Positions 1-7,970 of a stretch of DNA of 64,000 bases are shown here, piece by piece. Location: assembly GCA_026989275.1 (NCBI GenBank), contig JALSJQ010000047.1, forward strand, positions 1 through 64,000. The letters are read 5' to 3'. The notes beneath the pieces are model-generated. The model was not told the DNA's origin. It ran no database searches and was given only the letters and a program-made list of their open reading frames with translations. A program made the position numbers and the translations under genes. This DNA comes from Albidovulum sp. Lineage in GTDB: Bacteria > Pseudomonadota > Alphaproteobacteria > Rhodobacterales > Rhodobacteraceae. The stretch's first letter is position 1. Each line of letters begins with the position of its first letter.

Positions 1-297
1 GAGCAGGACCGGGAGCTGGCGGTCGGGCTGTTTCGCCAATGTCTGCCACGCCGAGGCCGCAAGGCGCGGGATGACCGTCTGTTTCCGGAGGCGTTGCACT
101 ATTTGCAACGCACAACATCACCTGGCGGGCATTGCCGGAGCGCTTCGGCCCGTGGAACGGTGTCTGGAAGCGCTTTTGCCGACTGCAAGCGGTTCAAGAG
201 AATTGCCCTGCGCTGCGAGAAAACCGCTGCCAATTTCGCTTCGATGCTCGCTCTCGTCCGCGCATTCATCTGGATAAAATTCACCCACACGGCCTAG
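1..297 (+). pseudogene. IS5-family (IS427-like) transposase remnant, internally deleted and frameshifted
   Basis: This is a decayed insertion-sequence transposase that enters from the left edge. Frame 1 (from base 1) reads RRGRKARDDRLFPEALHYL, which resembles the N-terminal region of IS5-type transposases. From base 114 the similarity moves to frame 3 with NITWRALPERFGPWNGVWKR, the typical WRxLPExFGPWNxVxxRF block. From about base 187 frame 1 resumes with FKRIALRCEKTAANFASML and ends in IKFTHTA-stop at 295-297, which resembles the family's C-terminus. The N-terminal block is therefore joined directly to the C-terminus. The catalytic DDE core is missing and two frameshifts are present, so it cannot be active. 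It sits about 110 bases downstream of the 3' end of tRNA-Phe, a common landing zone for mobile DNA. The family call is secure; the subgroup is inferred. Confidence 0.85.
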
Positions 298-404
298 CTC
301 CGTTTCCGTTGGGGTATCCCAACACAAAGGGTGGACAGAAAGGTGGATATAAAATCCGTCTTTCCAGACATGTAGCTGATATTAAACGATCTTCTGGAAA
401 AGAA

Positions 405-480
<76 letters not shown>

Positions 481-636
481 CGCGGGCGTCCGCCCTCGGT
501 GGCGGCTTATTAGGCCAAGGGGCGGGGGCAGGCAAGAGGGGCAGGAGGATTTTTTCGGGCCGCCAGCGGCCGGCCGGGCGCGGCTTCCGCCGGGGCTCCC
601 CGGCCGTACCGGAAAGGGCGCGCTTCGCCGGGGCGT

Positions 637-861
637 TCAGGACGAGCGGCGTTCCGGCCGGGGGCGGTCGTTCTCCCCGGCCTCGAAGTCGGGCGCTTCC
701 TCCATCGCGGGAATGGCGTAGCGGCCGCCGAGCCAGCGCGCCAGATCGACATCGGCACAGCGCTTCGAACAGAAGGGGCGGTAGCGGTGGAGCGCAGGCC
801 TGCCGCAGATCGGGCAGGATCGGGCGGGGCCCGGTCTCCCTTCCTCCTTGCGACGGTTCAT
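637..861 (-). CDS. yacG: DNA gyrase inhibitor YacG, zinc-binding
   Basis: This 74-residue protein matches YacG. Cys16, Cys19, Cys31 and Cys35 (CPICG and FCSKRC) form the treble-clef zinc site, followed by the conserved ADVDLARWLGGRYAIP segment. The family is known to bind GyrB and inhibit gyrase, and is usually encoded next to maf/rng or coaE. The ATG at 859-861 has GAGGAGG just upstream, which decides the start. It follows the ribonuclease gene by 10 bases and ends the infA-maf-rng-yacG run. The C-terminal tail is acidic then arginine-rich, as is usual for the family. Confidence 0.93.
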   Translation of the reverse strand: MNRRKEEGRPGPARSCPICGRPALHRYRPFCSKRCADVDLARWLGGRYAIPAMEEAPDFEAGENDRPRPERRSS

Positions 862-871
862 CGGCACCTCC

Positions 872-1960
872 TCAACATCCCGGCGGCAGGATGCCGAGCG
901 CCTCGAAAAGCCCCGTCCGGTGCAGCGGCATCCGTTCGCGGCGCCTTTGCAGTTCGAGATGGCCGAGATGGGTCCAGCCAAGGACGGCGGTGTCGATCCC
1001 CTCGGTCCGCAGCGCCGCCCTGAGGGCGTCTTCGAGTGCCTTCCGGTCCTTCTTCGGCATCGGGGCCATGTCGATGACGATCTGTCCCCCCAGCCCCCGC
1101 AGCCGCAACTGGCGCGGCAGTTCCCGGGCGGCGCGCAGGTTGGTCTTGAGCCCGGCCGCGGGCGAGGCGTCGCCGCCGGTGTTCACATCGACCGCCACCA
1201 GCGCCGTCGTGGGCTCGATGACGAGGGAAGCCCCCAGGCCGATCGGCACCTCCGGCCGCGCCAGCTTCTCGATCTCCTCGATCACCCCCTCCGCGGCGAA
1301 GGCATCCGGCCGTTCGATCACCTCGTCGGGCGCCGGCACGCTCCATTCGCTCCAGGCGAAGGTGTGGGCGTCGGGCGCGGCGAGGAGGAGCTCGGGCCCG
1401 GCGCCCGCCTTCTCGGCCAGCACCTTGCGGGCGAGATCGACCAGCCTTTCGAGCTCCTCGACGATCACTTCCGTGTCCTCGCCCGCCGCGGCCGAGCGCA
1501 GGATGAGGCCGAGTCGCTCGCTGTCGGCAAGATCGCCGAGGATCCCGACACCGATCTCCTCGAGCCGGTCGCGCTCTTCATGCCCCTTCACCTGGCGCGA
1601 GACGTTGACGCCGGGCGCGCCGGGCGTGACGATGCCGAGGCGGCTCTTGAAGAGAAGACGGGTCGAGACGACCGGCGCCTTGTCCTCCTCCGGCCAGCCG
1701 GTCACCTGCACGAGAAGGGGCTTGCCGGCGGAGATGCCCTTGACGTTCTTCAGGAAGCCCTGCCGGCCGCCGCCGAGATCGACGAAGATCCCGCCCATCC
1801 CCTTGATCGGCCGGCCGGCGATGGCGCGGTAGATCGCGCCGGGCCGCGGCAGATCCGGGTCGGCCGGGTCGATGACGAGATCCTGCAGCCGCCCATCGAC
1901 CATCAGCGCCGCCGCCGGGCGGCCGTCGATCTCGTCGAGAACGATCACGCGGCCCTTCAT
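872..1960 (-). CDS. rng: Ribonuclease E/G family endoribonuclease (short, RNase G-like)
   Basis: This 362-residue protein has an S1-like RNA-binding segment (about residues 38-75, [15 protein letters not shown]). Further on lies the catalytic core with Asp258 in VAVDVNTGG and Asp297 in IVIDMAPM, the metal-binding pair of RNase E/G. It lacks the zinc-link cysteines and the long C-terminal degradosome scaffold of full RNase E, so it resembles the short RNase G-type protein common in alphaproteobacteria. Its substrates cannot be read from the sequence; 5'-end processing of rRNA or mRNA turnover is the family role. The start codon overlaps the maf stop (ATGA), implying translational coupling. Confidence 0.88.
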   Translation of the reverse strand: MKGRVIVLDEIDGRPAAALMVDGRLQDLVIDPADPDLPRPGAIYRAIAGRPIKGMGGIFVDLGGGRQGFLKNVKGISAGKPLLVQVTGWPEEDKAPVVSTRLLFKSRLGIVTPGAPGVNVSRQVKGHEERDRLEEIGVGILGDLADSERLGLILRSAAAGEDTEVIVEELERLVDLARKVLAEKAGAGPELLLAAPDAHTFAWSEWSVPAPDEVIERPDAFAAEGVIEEIEKLARPEVPIGLGASLVIEPTTALVAVDVNTGGDASPAAGLKTNLRAARELPRQLRLRGLGGQIVIDMAPMPKKDRKALEDALRAALRTEGIDTAVLGWTHLGHLELQRRRERMPLHRTGLFEALGILPPGC

Positions 1961-2625
1961 CGAACGCTCTCCCCTTGCGTCTGCGAAATGCGGGGCGCTC
2001 CCTTGCACGTCCCATCGGCCGATCCGGCCCAGCCGGCGCGCACCGGGTAGCCCGCAGCCTCGAGCAGCCCGGCCGTCTCGGCAAGCGGCAGGCCGACAAC
2101 GCCGGTGAAGGAACCGTTGACCCAGGGAATGAAGGCGCCGGCCCGCCCCTGGATGGCATAGCCCCCGGCCTTGCCGCGCCATTCGCCCGAGGTCAGATAG
2201 GCGGCGATCTCGGCTTCCGAGAGGCGCTTCATCCTGACGGCGGTCACCACGTCGCGCAGCCACCGCCGCCCGTCGTGCCGCTGCAGGGCGATGGCGGTGA
2301 CGACCCGGTGACGTCGCCCCGAAAGCAGCCGCAGCATCCGGGCGGCATCCTCGGCATCGACGGGCTTGCCGAGAATGCGCCGGCCGAGGGCGACGGTGGT
2401 ATCGGCCGCAAGCACGATCTCGCCTGCCGCTGCCGCCACGGCATCGGCCTTGGCCGCGGCAATGCGGCGGCAATAGCTGCGCGGCAGCTCGTTCCGGCCC
2501 GGCGTCTCGTCGATCTCGGCGGCCCGGATCTCGTCGGGCACGATGCCGATCTGCGCCAGCAGTTCCCGCCTGCGCGGCGAGGCCGAGGCCAGAACCAGCC
2601 GCGGTCGGCCCCCGGGCCCGGCCAT
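1957..2625 (-). CDS. maf: Maf/YceF-like nucleoside-triphosphate pyrophosphatase
   Basis: This 222-residue Maf-family protein begins with the signature [15 protein letters not shown] and carries the conserved blocks [16 protein letters not shown] and [10 protein letters not shown], plus the C-terminal [11 protein letters not shown]. Maf proteins hydrolyse the alpha-beta phosphodiester of non-canonical or modified nucleotides and so clean the nucleotide pool. Two ATGs lie six bases apart (2631 and 2625). The GGGAG motif is spaced eight bases from the second and only two from the first, so 2625 is preferred. It sits 20 bases after infA and overlaps the ribonuclease gene by four bases. Confidence 0.93.
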   Translation of the reverse strand: MAGPGGRPRLVLASASPRRRELLAQIGIVPDEIRAAEIDETPGRNELPRSYCRRIAAAKADAVAAAAGEIVLAADTTVALGRRILGKPVDAEDAARMLRLLSGRRHRVVTAIALQRHDGRRWLRDVVTAVRMKRLSEAEIAAYLTSGEWRGKAGGYAIQGRAGAFIPWVNGSFTGVVGLPLAETAGLLEAAGYPVRAGWAGSADGTCKGAPRISQTQGESVR

Positions 2626-2645
2626 GGTCATCGCTCCCTGCTTGC

Positions 2646-2864
2646 CTACTTGAAACGGTAGGTGATGCGGCCCTTGGTGAGGTCGTAGGGTGTCATCTCG
2701 ACCTGCACCCTGTCGCCGGCAAGAACGCGGATGCGGTTCTTGCGCATCTTGCCGGCGGTATGGGCGATGATCTCATGGCCGTTGTCGAGCTCGACCCGGA
2801 ACATGGCATTGGGCAGCAATTCCTTGACGGTGCCGGGGAACTCGAGGACGTCTTCCTTGGCCAT
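2646..2864 (-). CDS. infA: Translation initiation factor IF-1
   Basis: This 72-residue protein is a full-length IF-1 with one OB fold ([19 protein letters not shown] at the start, RITYRFK at the end). IF-1 binds the A site of the 30S subunit during initiation. The start is set by GGAGAGACC before the ATG. It leads the tight infA-maf-rng-yacG unit and is preceded by a 300-base leader holding a 9-bp triple repeat. Confidence 0.97.
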   Translation of the reverse strand: MAKEDVLEFPGTVKELLPNAMFRVELDNGHEIIAHTAGKMRKNRIRVLAGDRVQVEMTPYDLTKGRITYRFK

Positions 2865-3171
2865 GGTCTCTCCTTTGCGTGTTCTGCGTGCTCTGCGTGT
2901 TCGCGCCCCGATCCTCGCCCGAAGGGGCGTGTCAGGACAGGTTGACGGTCTGCCGTGCGGTGGTGCGGCCACAGGCGGCAAAATACACGACACCCCGCCC
3001 GCCGGGCAGGGATTTCGCGCCCTAGATGGGCGCATCGGCGGAAAAAATCAAGCAGGAAGCAACAGGGCCGGGCGAAACGCTCCGAAATTTCCCGGACCGG
3101 GCTTGCGGGTGGCGTCTTCCCGTTCTGTCCGCCGCTTCCTTCCGGGGGCGGGAGAGGGCAGGGCTGCCGCG
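2865..3171. other. Leader region upstream of infA
   Basis: No gene is visible in these 307 bases. The region should hold the infA promoter on the minus strand. It contains the 9-bp triple repeat at 2876-2902 and a hairpin at 3017-3033 (GCGCCC, 5-nt loop, GGGCGC). The hairpin could end transcripts arriving from the phosphatase gene, though no T-run follows it. Confidence 0.5.
2876..2902 (-). repeat. Three tandem 9-bp repeats in the infA leader
   Basis: On the plus strand the unit is TGCGTGTTC, TGCGTGCTC, TGCGTGTTC. On the minus strand it is GAACACGCA repeated with one substitution. The array ends right before the infA ribosome-binding site, so it lies in the 5' untranslated part of the mRNA. 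Confidence 0.9.
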
Positions 3172-3660
3172 CTATTCTTCCCCCATGCCGGCTTCGGGCG
3201 CCTCGTCCTCGAGCGGCATGCCGAAGCGCGAGATGATGCGCTCGCGGATCTGGTCGCGGGTCTGCCGGTAGGCGGCCAGCTTCTCCTGGCGGGTTTCGCC
3301 GAGGCCGGTCGGGTCGAGCACCGGCCAGTATTCGACATCGAGGGCGTGAAAGCGCGTGTAGTCGAGGGCACGGCGATGAGCGGCGGGGGAGAGGGCGATG
3401 ACGAGGTCGAAACTGGTGAGGTCGTCCCCCCATTCCTCCATCTCGTCGAAGCTGCGGGCGCGGTGGCGCGAAAGCTCGATGCCGATCTCGCGGCAGACGG
3501 CGACGGCGAAACCGTCGATCTCGAGATCGGACCGCACCCCGGCCGACTGGACGAATACCCGGTCACCGAAATACTTCTTCATGATGCCCTCGGCCATGGG
3601 GGAGCGCACCGCGTTGTGATCGCAGCAGAAGAGGACCGATCCGGGCAGCCCCCCCGCCAC
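3172..3660 (-). CDS. Low-molecular-weight protein-tyrosine-phosphatase / arsenate-reductase-like protein
   Basis: This protein of about 162 residues carries the LMW-PTP signature near its N-terminus: VLFCCDHNAVRSPMAEG, with the second Cys as nucleophile and CX5RS as P-loop. A later DPTG holds the likely general-acid Asp. Alphaproteobacteria carry this paralogue next to UPF0262 and infA, and its substrate is not established. An ArsC role is possible but nothing in the context points to arsenic. A TTG at 3666 overlaps the UPF0262 stop, but GGGAGG is then only two or three bases away. The GTG at 3660 has eight-base spacing and is preferred. Confidence 0.87.
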   Translation of the reverse strand: MAGGLPGSVLFCCDHNAVRSPMAEGIMKKYFGDRVFVQSAGVRSDLEIDGFAVAVCREIGIELSRHRARSFDEMEEWGDDLTSFDLVIALSPAAHRRALDYTRFHALDVEYWPVLDPTGLGETRQEKLAAYRQTRDQIRERIISRFGMPLEDEAPEAGMGEE

Positions 3661-3662
3661 GC

Positions 3663-4190
3663 TCAATGCCTCCCGGCAAGCGCGCAGATCAGCGTGAAGA
3701 GCCGCCGGGCCGTCATCCTGTCCATGCGGATCTTGCCCTCGAGCCGCTCCATCACCAGCCGCGCCCCCTCGTCATGGATGCCGCGCCGGCCCATGTCGAT
3801 CGCCTCGATTCGGCTCGGCGGGAGGTTGCGCACGGCGTCGAAATAGGCGTCGCAGATCTGGAAATAGTCCTTCACCACCGGGCGAAAGGGGGTGAGGGAG
3901 AGGTGAAACTCGGCGACCTTCTCGCGATCGCGGGTGGTGATGTCGAAGACGAGGCGCCGTTCGCGCATCGCCAGGTGCAGCCGGTAGGGGCCGGCCGGCG
4001 CTTCCCGGTCGCCCCGCGGCGGCAGGGCGAAGGCGTTGTTCTCGAGCAGGTCGAACAGCGCGACCTTGCGCTCCTGCTGCATCTCGGAGGTGGGAGCGGG
4101 CAGGTCGGCGTCGTCGAGCGTGACCTCGATCAGCCGGTCGCTCTCGGCAAAGCCCGGTGGCGGCCAGCCTGTCCCTTCGGCCTCAGCCAT
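3663..4190 (-). CDS. UPF0262 family protein
   Basis: This 175-residue protein belongs to UPF0262, a family largely confined to alphaproteobacteria and without known function. Recognisable family segments are LIEVTLDDADL near the start, QERKVALFDLLENN, and IHDEGARLVMERLEGKI near the end. It appears soluble, with no signal peptide or membrane span. A strong AGGAGG before the ATG at 4190 sets the start, and the first codons overlap the end of hisD. The fixed position between hisD and infA across the class suggests a housekeeping role, which is inference. Confidence 0.88.
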   Translation of the reverse strand: MAEAEGTGWPPPGFAESDRLIEVTLDDADLPAPTSEMQQERKVALFDLLENNAFALPPRGDREAPAGPYRLHLAMRERRLVFDITTRDREKVAEFHLSLTPFRPVVKDYFQICDAYFDAVRNLPPSRIEAIDMGRRGIHDEGARLVMERLEGKIRMDRMTARRLFTLICALAGRH

Positions 4191-5511
4191 CGCCTCCTCC
4201 TGCACCGCCGCTCTCGTCGAGCGCGGCGCGCCGCAGCGCCACCGACAGGCCGTGCGCCTGCAGCCCTTCGGCCTCGGCCAGCGTCTCGGCCGCCGGGCCG
4301 ATGGCGCCGAGCGCCTCCGGTGTCATCCGCGAAAGGGTGGTGCGTTTCATGAAGTCGAGCACCGAAAGACCGGAGGAAAAGCGGGCCGAACGCGATGTCG
4401 GCAGCACGTGATTCGGACCGCCGACATAATCGCCGATCGCCTCCGGCGTCCAGCGGCCGATGAAGATCGCGCCGGCATGGCGCACCTTTCCGGCCACCTC
4501 CTCGGCGTTCTCGGTGAGGATCTCGAGATGTTCGGGTGCGAGACGGTCCGACAGGGACACGGCTTCGTCCCAGTTCGCCACGGTGATGACGGCGCCGTGG
4601 CGTTCCCAGCTTCGGCCGGCGATCCCGGAACGGGGCAGCGTCTCCAGTCGCCGCGCCACCGCCTCGGCCACGGCCCGGCCGAAGGCGGCATCGTCGGTGA
4701 TGAGGATCGACTGGGCGCTCTCGTCGTGTTCTGCCTGGGCCAGAAGATCGACCGCCACCCAGTCGGGATCGTTCCTGCCGTCGGCGATCACCAGCACTTC
4801 CGACGGTCCGGCGATCATGTCGATGCCGACCTGGCCGAAGACCCGCCGCTTGGCCGCCGCCACCCAAGCATTGCCCGGCCCGGTGATCTTGTCCACCGGG
4901 GCGATGCTCTGGGTGCCGTAGGCGAGCGCGGCAATCGCCTGTGCGCCGCCGATGCGCCAGATCTCGTCGATCCCGGCCAGGCGGGCGGCCAGAAGCACCA
5001 GCGGGTTCACCTCTCCCTTCGGGGTCGGCACCGCCATGGCCAGGCGCTTCACGCCGGCGACGCGGGCCGGAATCGCGTTCATCAGCACAGAGGAAGGGTA
5101 GGAGGCGAGCCCCCCCGGCACATAGAGGCCGGCGGCATCGACCGCCGTCCAGCGCCAGCCGAGCAGGGCGCCGCCCTCGTCCTCCCAGCGGGCGTCCTCG
5201 GGCAACTGCCGCGCGTGATAGGCCCGGATGCGTTCGGCGGCAAGCTCGAGTGCCGCACGTTCGGCCGCCGGTACGCGGGCGATGTGTGCGGCGATCTCCT
5301 CCTCGGCGAAGCGCAGTCCGGTCGCTTCGGGATCGAAGCCGTCGAACCGGCGGGTATAGTCGATGAGAGCGGCATCGCCGCGCCGGCGCACCTCGTCGAT
5401 GATGGCGGCGACATCGGCATCGACATCGGCATCGCTCTCGCGCTTGGCGGCAAGAAGGGCGCGGAAGCCCTCCTCGAAGGCGGGGTCGCGCGTGTCGAGG
5501 AAACGGACCAT
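4183..5511 (-). CDS. hisD: Histidinol dehydrogenase
   Basis: This 442-residue enzyme performs the last two steps of histidine synthesis, oxidising L-histidinol to L-histidine with two NAD+. Family hallmarks are present: GLYVPGGLASYPSSVLMNAI, the GPGNAWVAAAKRRVFG block, IAGPSEVLVIAD, LAPEHLEI and VGGPNHVLPTS with metal- and substrate-binding histidines. The length fits the family. It is translationally coupled to the upstream DUF2948 gene (ATGA overlap) and runs into UPF0262. No other his gene is in the window, which is normal for alphaproteobacteria where hisD sits in this murA-infA run. Confidence 0.97.
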   Translation of the reverse strand: MVRFLDTRDPAFEEGFRALLAAKRESDADVDADVAAIIDEVRRRGDAALIDYTRRFDGFDPEATGLRFAEEEIAAHIARVPAAERAALELAAERIRAYHARQLPEDARWEDEGGALLGWRWTAVDAAGLYVPGGLASYPSSVLMNAIPARVAGVKRLAMAVPTPKGEVNPLVLLAARLAGIDEIWRIGGAQAIAALAYGTQSIAPVDKITGPGNAWVAAAKRRVFGQVGIDMIAGPSEVLVIADGRNDPDWVAVDLLAQAEHDESAQSILITDDAAFGRAVAEAVARRLETLPRSGIAGRSWERHGAVITVANWDEAVSLSDRLAPEHLEILTENAEEVAGKVRHAGAIFIGRWTPEAIGDYVGGPNHVLPTSRSARFSSGLSVLDFMKRTTLSRMTPEALGAIGPAAETLAEAEGLQAHGLSVALRRAALDESGGAGGGDG

Positions 5512-5999
5512 CAGAGTGCCTCCCCTTCGTCGAGAGGATGGGCCGGTGCCTTGCCCGACGGGGCGGGGTAGGGGCGCGAGACGTCCTTGAGGGCGATGTC
5601 GAGGCATTCGACATCGAGCGCGATCTCCCCGTCGCCGGCGAGGGTGAGGACGAGGCGGCCGGTGCCGTCCTCGACCGGCTCGAACCGCAGGGCGAGGAGC
5701 GAGAGCACCAGATCCTTGGCCCCGGCGTCAAAGCCGTTCGAGCAGACCCTCAGCACGTCGTTGACGATGAGAAGCGCCTGCACCCGTTCGCATTTGCCGC
5801 TTTTCGCGAACTGCTCCCAGCGGAAGCGGTTGACGAGCATGGCGAAGCGCCGCTCCTTCGGCAGCCATGTCATCTCGCCCGAGGGCATGACGGCATCCTG
5901 CAGCAGCGACGAGATCACCGCGAGATCCTCGCCGTCGAAGGCCCGGAGCCTGAGCGGCAGGCCCGTGGTGCCATCCTCGAAACGCGCATCTTCCGTCAT
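5511..5999 (-). CDS. DUF2948 family protein
   Basis: This 162-residue protein matches DUF2948, a conserved alphaproteobacterial family of unknown function. Visible family features are [20 protein letters not shown] at the N-terminus, the [20 protein letters not shown] core and the [17 protein letters not shown] strand near the end. It appears cytosolic, with no transmembrane segment. Its stop overlaps the hisD start and its start overlaps the murA stop, so it is translated as part of a coupled murA-DUF2948-hisD unit. Confidence 0.9.
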   Translation of the reverse strand: MTEDARFEDGTTGLPLRLRAFDGEDLAVISSLLQDAVMPSGEMTWLPKERRFAMLVNRFRWEQFAKSGKCERVQALLIVNDVLRVCSNGFDAGAKDLVLSLLALRFEPVEDGTGRLVLTLAGDGEIALDVECLDIALKDVSRPYPAPSGKAPAHPLDEGEAL

Positions 6000-7264
6000 T
6001 CGCTGATCCTCTCGATCGCGGCCCCGCAGGCGCCGAGCTTCTCTTCCAGGCGTTCATAGCCCCGGTCGAGGTGATAGACGCGGCTGACCACCGTCTCCCC
6101 CTCGGCACCGAGCCCCGCGAGAATGAGCGAGACGGAGGCGCGCAGATCGGTCGCCATCACCGGCGCTCCCTTCAGCCGCTCCACTCCCGTCACCCTGGCC
6201 GTGCCGCCGTGAACGTCGATCTTCGCCCCCATCCGCATGAGCTCGGGGGCATGCATGAATCTGTTCTCGAAAATCCGTTCTTCAAGGGTTGACACGCCCT
6301 CGGCAGTCGCGAGGAGGGCCATCATCTGCGCCTGAAGGTCGGTCGGGAAGCCCGGATAGGGCGCGGTGACGACATCCACCGCCCGCGCCCGGTCGCCGCG
6401 GCGGCTGACGGCAAGCCCGCCGGGCACGTCCTCGACGGCGACACCCGCTTCCTCGAGCTTGTCGATGAAGGCGCCGAGAATGTCGCGCCGCGCGCCGGGG
6501 AAGCGCACCGTGCCGCCGGTGATCGCCGGGGCGATCATGTAGGTGCCGAGCTCGATGCGGTCGATGATGACCGAATGGGTCGCTCCATGCAGCCGCTTCA
6601 CCCCCTCGACGGTGATCGTGCCGCTGCCGGCGCCCTCGATTCGCGCGCCCATGGCCGTGAGGCAGCGGGCGAGATCGACGATCTCGGGCTCGCGGGCGGT
6701 ATTCTCGATCACGGTGGTGCCGCGGGCGAGAGTGGCGGCCATCAGCGTGTTCTCCGTCGCTCCGACCGAGACGAAGGGAAAGCGGATGTGTGCACCCCGC
6801 AGCCCGCCATGAGGGGCCCTGGCATGCACATACCCATCGACGAGCTCGATGTCGGCGCCCATCTCCTCGAGGGCCCGCAGATGCAGATCGACCGGTCGCG
6901 CGCCGATGGCGCAGCCGCCGGGCAGCGATACCTCGGCCACCCCCTCCCGCGCCAGGAGCGGCCCGAGCACGAGAATCGAGGCCCGCATCCGCCGCACGAT
7001 GTCGTATTCGGCCCGGCGGGAGGAAAGGGCATGGGAGCTCATGGCGATGACCCGTCCCTCGTCGAGGCGGGAGACCTCGGCGCCGAGCGAACGCAGAAGC
7101 AGCGTCATCGTGTCGATGTCGGCGAGGCGGGGCGCGTTCGAGAGCGTCAGCGGCTCGTCCGTCAGCAGCGTGGCCGGCATCAGCGCGAGACAGGCATTCT
7201 TCGCCCCGGCGATCGGAATCGTGCCATCGAGTTCCCTGCCGCCGGTGACGACGATCCTGTCCAT
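5996..7264 (-). CDS. murA: UDP-N-acetylglucosamine 1-carboxyvinyltransferase
   Basis: MurA transfers enolpyruvate from PEP to UDP-GlcNAc, the first committed step of peptidoglycan synthesis. The 422-residue protein has [17 protein letters not shown] near the start (Lys22 and Asn23 contact substrate) and the active-site loop [16 protein letters not shown] with Cys118, the nucleophile that is the target of fosfomycin. A Cys rather than Asp here predicts fosfomycin sensitivity at the target level. The two-lobed EPT fold repeats are intact. It is physically apart from the dcw cluster, as usual, and overlaps DUF2948 by four bases. Confidence 0.97.
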   Translation of the reverse strand: MDRIVVTGGRELDGTIPIAGAKNACLALMPATLLTDEPLTLSNAPRLADIDTMTLLLRSLGAEVSRLDEGRVIAMSSHALSSRRAEYDIVRRMRASILVLGPLLAREGVAEVSLPGGCAIGARPVDLHLRALEEMGADIELVDGYVHARAPHGGLRGAHIRFPFVSVGATENTLMAATLARGTTVIENTAREPEIVDLARCLTAMGARIEGAGSGTITVEGVKRLHGATHSVIIDRIELGTYMIAPAITGGTVRFPGARRDILGAFIDKLEEAGVAVEDVPGGLAVSRRGDRARAVDVVTAPYPGFPTDLQAQMMALLATAEGVSTLEERIFENRFMHAPELMRMGAKIDVHGGTARVTGVERLKGAPVMATDLRASVSLILAGLGAEGETVVSRVYHLDRGYERLEEKLGACGAAIERISE

Positions 7265-7476
7265 CAGCTGTCCTCGTTCTTGCGGCCCGCATCGGCACCG
7301 GGCGCTGCCCTGCCCCGTTCATGCCGGCGGGCGGTCGCGTCCTCGGGCGTGGTGCCGGCCGTCCCGCCGGCTCCGCGGGCCCGCATCTGCGCCTTGCGGC
7401 GCCGGAGATTGGCCCTGAGCGCCGCCGCAAGGCGCGCTTCGCGCTCGGCCCTCGTTTCCTTGCCCTGCCGTGCCAT
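7264..7476 (-). CDS. Small basic conserved hypothetical protein upstream of murA
   Basis: This 70-residue, very basic protein has a heptad-rich N-terminus ([24 protein letters not shown]) and a disordered tail. I recognise similar short Arg/Ala-rich proteins upstream of murA in other alphaproteobacteria but know no function. Its stop overlaps the murA start by one base, which supports it being translated. It could instead be a leader peptide that couples translation into murA. The call that it is real rests on this overlap and on codon use like its neighbours. Confidence 0.62.
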   Translation of the reverse strand: MARQGKETRAEREARLAAALRANLRRRKAQMRARGAGGTAGTTPEDATARRHERGRAAPGADAGRKNEDS

Positions 7477-7640
7477 GGCGCCTCTCTAGCCTCTGGCGGT
7501 GCCTGCGTCCAGAGATCGGCGCCGGGCCGTGCCGGATCGGCGGGTCGTGTCGGGCGCGGCGGGGCCGAAAGCGGCGGCTCCGGGCGAAAATTGCTCTTGC
7601 ACCCGCTGCCTTTTGCCCGTAAACGGGCGCCCGTCGGCGG

Positions 7641-7715
<75 letters not shown>

Positions 7716-7970
7716 TTCTCCGCGCCTAATTCCCCCGACGACGCCCCCCGACGTGAAACCGCATCGCCGGTGAAGGCCGCGGATCGGAACCGCCTCGTCT
7801 GCCGGTTCGCTCCGCCCCTTCGGGGCGCCGGCAGGCTGACGCCATGTAAATCTTGCCTTGCCGCCACTTTTGCCTGATCCTTGCGCGCGCGACGGGGCCG
7901 CGGCCGGGAGGGCCGGGGGTGCCCGCGGCGCAGGCACGCCCTCCGGGCAGGCAAGGGAGGAAAGGACGAC

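Noticed and set aside
308-323. GTTGGG-GTAT-CCCAAC hairpin beside the transposase remnant, considered as IS end or terminator.
   Set aside because: Only one copy is in view, no target duplication can be tested, and no T-run follows.
555-575. GGCCGC-CA-GCGGCC palindrome after yacG as a terminator.
   Set aside because: On the yacG strand it is followed by an A-run, not a T-run, so it does not fit a terminator in that direction.
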